From: Chloroflexota bacterium
GTDB taxonomy: Bacteria; Chloroflexota; Limnocylindria; Limnocylindrales; CSP1-4
Direction of reading: 5' to 3'
DNA length: 5,682 bases
Assembly: GCA_021785115.1 (NCBI GenBank)
Contig: JAJYGO010000055.1
Coordinates: 1-5,682 of the forward strand
Position 1 is the stretch's first letter, and each line of letters starts with the position of its first letter. A program made the position numbers and the translations under genes. Of this stretch, positions 5,669 to 5,682 are shown one piece after another. The notes under the pieces were generated by a model. The model was given only the letters and a program-made list of their open reading frames with translations, did not search any database and was not told the DNA's origin.

Positions 5669-5682
5669 CGTGGAGATCCACG
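5669..5682. repeat. Short inverted repeat at the right edge
   Basis: CGTGGA and TCCACG flank two central bases. The window ends exactly at the second arm, so a longer repeat cannot be judged. A two-base loop is too tight for a terminator; a protein binding site or chance are the alternatives. Confidence 0.25.

Noticed and set aside
5532..5682. Minus-strand frame open from the right edge to a TAA at 5532-5534, as the end of an upstream gene
   Set aside because: All three minus frames are open over much of this stretch, none has a recognisable motif, and it would run through the vapB promoter. Flanking sequence would be needed.

Overview
The window is very GC-rich, with strong G/C preference at third codon positions and a mix of ATG and GTG starts. 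That fits a soil-type high-GC bacterium, most likely an actinobacterium or a similarly GC-rich lineage such as Chloroflexota. No rRNA, tRNA or housekeeping marker is present, so the lineage stays open. I see no insertion sequence, CRISPR array or phage gene. Most long open frames antisense to the genes are by-products of GC content.

Left part (1-2011, minus strand): a Tat-exported lipoprotein of the phospholipase C / acid phosphatase (phosphoesterase) family, cut by the left window edge. Upstream of it on the same strand is an ECF sigma factor of the ECF41/SigJ type with a fused SnoaL-like C-terminal domain.

Centre (2012-3135): the sigma gene diverges from a carboxymuconolactone decarboxylase/AhpD-like gene, followed in an apparent operon by a small membrane methyltransferase of the isoprenylcysteine methyltransferase type. 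ECF41 factors are known to be linked to carboxymuconolactone decarboxylases, oxidoreductases or epimerases and to activate those genes. The 75-bp divergent spacer holds two copies of GTCACATC-N12-CCGGTCA in exact mirror arrangement, one facing each gene. They look like two ECF41 promoters placed face to face, so the sigma factor probably drives both itself and its target operon. This is the most interesting feature of the window.

Right part (3167-5522, minus strand): reading leftward from the right edge come a vapBC toxin-antitoxin pair with a possible leaderless promoter and a small operator-like inverted repeat, then an aldo/keto reductase with glycine at the position of the usual catalytic histidine, then a GNAT acetyltransferase 22 bp downstream of it. 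The last 160 bases (5523-5682) hold the vapB promoter region and no gene I can support.
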